A DNA stretch of 13,986 nucleotides from CAZQFV01 sp964613665. GTDB lineage: Bacteria > Chloroflexota > Chloroflexia > DTKN01. The notes below the pieces were generated by a model. It was not told the origin of the DNA. It made no database searches and worked only from the letters and a program-made list of their open reading frames with translations. Of the stretch, positions 13,411 to 13,986 are shown piece by piece. The translations under genes were made by a program, and so were the position numbers. Position 1 is the stretch's first letter. Every line of letters begins with the position of its first letter. Location: positions 1-13,986 of the forward strand of contig CAZTIG010000082.1 in NCBI GenBank assembly GCA_964613665.1. Direction: 5' to 3'.

Positions 13411-13918
13411 ATGACAACCTCTAACCTTGCCGCTGCCTACTTGCCCATAGACCGCCGGATGGCCCTGCTGGACGGGCAAGAACTGCCCGAGTGGAGCGAG
13501 AGGGCGGTGCTCTTTGCCGACCTGCAGGGGTTCACCGCGCTGGGCGAGGCGCTGTCCCACGCATGAAGTTTGGCCTTTTACGGCTGGGAGCAGCCACCGG
13601 GACGGAACCGTCCCCGTAGGGGGCGACCCGTCGGGTCGCCCCTACGGGCTCGAGGGCGGGAAACCACGCAAATCTCCGCGTGCTCTGCGCTCCCCGCGGT
13701 TCAGTCTTACCTGTCCCTCTGCGCCTACGTGCTCCTCCAAAAAGGCCAAACTTTATGGGCCGAGGAACTCAACCGGCGGATCAGCGCCTGTTTCGCCGAT
13801 CTGATTGCGGCCCTGCACCGCTACCGGGGCGCCGTCATCTCCTTTGCGGGCGACGGGCTGTTGGGCGTCTTTGCCGGCCGGCCCGACCCCCAGGCCCGCG
13901 CGACCGCCGCTGCCCATG
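13411..13918 (+). pseudogene. Class III adenylate/guanylate cyclase gene, interrupted and truncated
   Basis: The N-terminal part (13411-13563) reads MTTSNLAAAYLPIDRRMALL, then 'ERAVLFADLQGFTALGEALSHA'; FAD and GFT form the metal-binding strand of class III cyclases, with the first Asp in FAD. A TGA then appears at 13564-13566, exactly where a small inverted-repeat element begins. Beyond that element the same frame resumes with 'WAEELNRRISACFADLIAALHRYRGAVISFAGDGLLGVFAG', the second metal-binding strand (FAGDG). It breaks off at about 13918, where transposase sequence takes over. In Chloroflexota such proteins usually continue into an AAA-type ATPase and TPR region, all missing here. Four or five residues around the insertion also appear lost. 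GGAAAGG about 6-12 nt upstream supports the start. Confidence 0.85.
13566..13753. mobile_element. MITE-like inverted-repeat element inside the cyclase gene
   Basis: AAGTTTGGCCTTTT (13566-13579) and AAAAGGCCAAACTT (13740-13753) are perfect 14-bp inverted ends; with one mismatch they extend to CATG/TATG (13562 and 13757). The roughly 190-bp body contains a nested hairpin: a 17-nt arm at 13613-13629 pairing with 13633-13648 (GGGTCGCCCCTACGGG) around GTC with one bulged G, and a run of CTCCGCG/CTCTGCG/CCCCGCGG words. No coding sequence and no convincing target duplication were found (at most ATG on each side). It differs from the element at 12265. Confidence 0.78.
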
Positions 13919-13986
13919 GGCGGGGCCGGGACCTGGACAACGTCTTTGTCGAGCGGCTCTGGCGCACGGTCAAGTATGAGCATATC
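13919..13986 (+). pseudogene. IS3-family transposase (OrfB) fragment running off the window
   Basis: In the same frame as the cyclase remnant the sequence changes to 'GRGRDLDNVFVERLWRTVKYEHI', the conserved end of the IS3-type DDE integrase core. The E of VERLW is the third catalytic residue. Everything upstream in the transposase is absent and the rest lies beyond the window. The switch occurs at about 13918-13921. It is an IS remnant or the product of a deletion that joined the two genes. Confidence 0.8.

Noticed and set aside
1..13986. tRNA, rRNA, riboswitch or origin
   Set aside because: I looked for cloverleaf-like GTTCGAATC arms, conserved rRNA words and DnaA-box clusters and saw nothing convincing; a covariance-model scan would be decisive.

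Overview
The window looks like an accessory stretch of a GC-rich Chloroflexota (Anaerolineae-like) chromosome. This rests on protein families rather than a marker gene: a class III cyclase beginning in the 'A-YLP-DRR-AL...FAD--GFT' style, a DUF3828-type tandem lipoprotein, an NBR1-Ig-like fragment, and a huge propeller-type sensor kinase with a HisKA_3 core and a separate NarL-type regulator. No rRNA, tRNA or CRISPR was seen. The taxonomic call is inference.

Layout. 1-436 (minus): a hicB-hicA toxin-antitoxin pair with its own promoter; hicA runs off the left edge. 466-2305: an IS21-family remnant with intact istB, an istA lacking its 5' half, and one end carrying tandem repeats. 2306-5422: a compact Tn554-like element made only of two overlapping tyrosine recombinase genes (358 and 618 aa), with no tnpC and no cargo. 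It sits between broken istA and a broken NBR1-Ig-like coding fragment. 5427-6260 (minus): that fragment and, in the same frame but beyond a TGA, a 217-aa lipoprotein.

6399-11090 is the functional core: a two-component operon read leftwards. A 1273-aa membrane kinase (14 propeller repeats, Y_Y_Y, one TM, GAF, HisKA_3, HATPase) is followed by a hairpin-rich spacer and a NarL/LuxR regulator, then a terminator-like hairpin. The kinase has a TTGCCC-18-TATAAT promoter so close to its ATG that the mRNA should be almost leaderless. Divergent from it, at 11310-12128, is a secreted lipoprotein with two nearly identical DUF3828-type domains, preceded by an 18-bp palindrome and a TATAAT box. The layout is consistent with a sensor plus envelope proteins acting together, but no direct link can be shown from sequence.

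12178-13986 is littered with small insertions: a 137-bp MITE-like element with inverted ends and a perfect 8-bp target duplication; a small membrane protein plus single-domain response regulator (minus); and a class III cyclase gene (plus) broken by a second MITE-like element that brings an immediate stop, then truncated by an in-frame IS3-type transposase fragment at the right edge. The most unusual items are the minimal Tn554-like pair with readable junctions, the two small inverted-repeat elements, and the hairpins placed at control points of the kinase-regulator operon.
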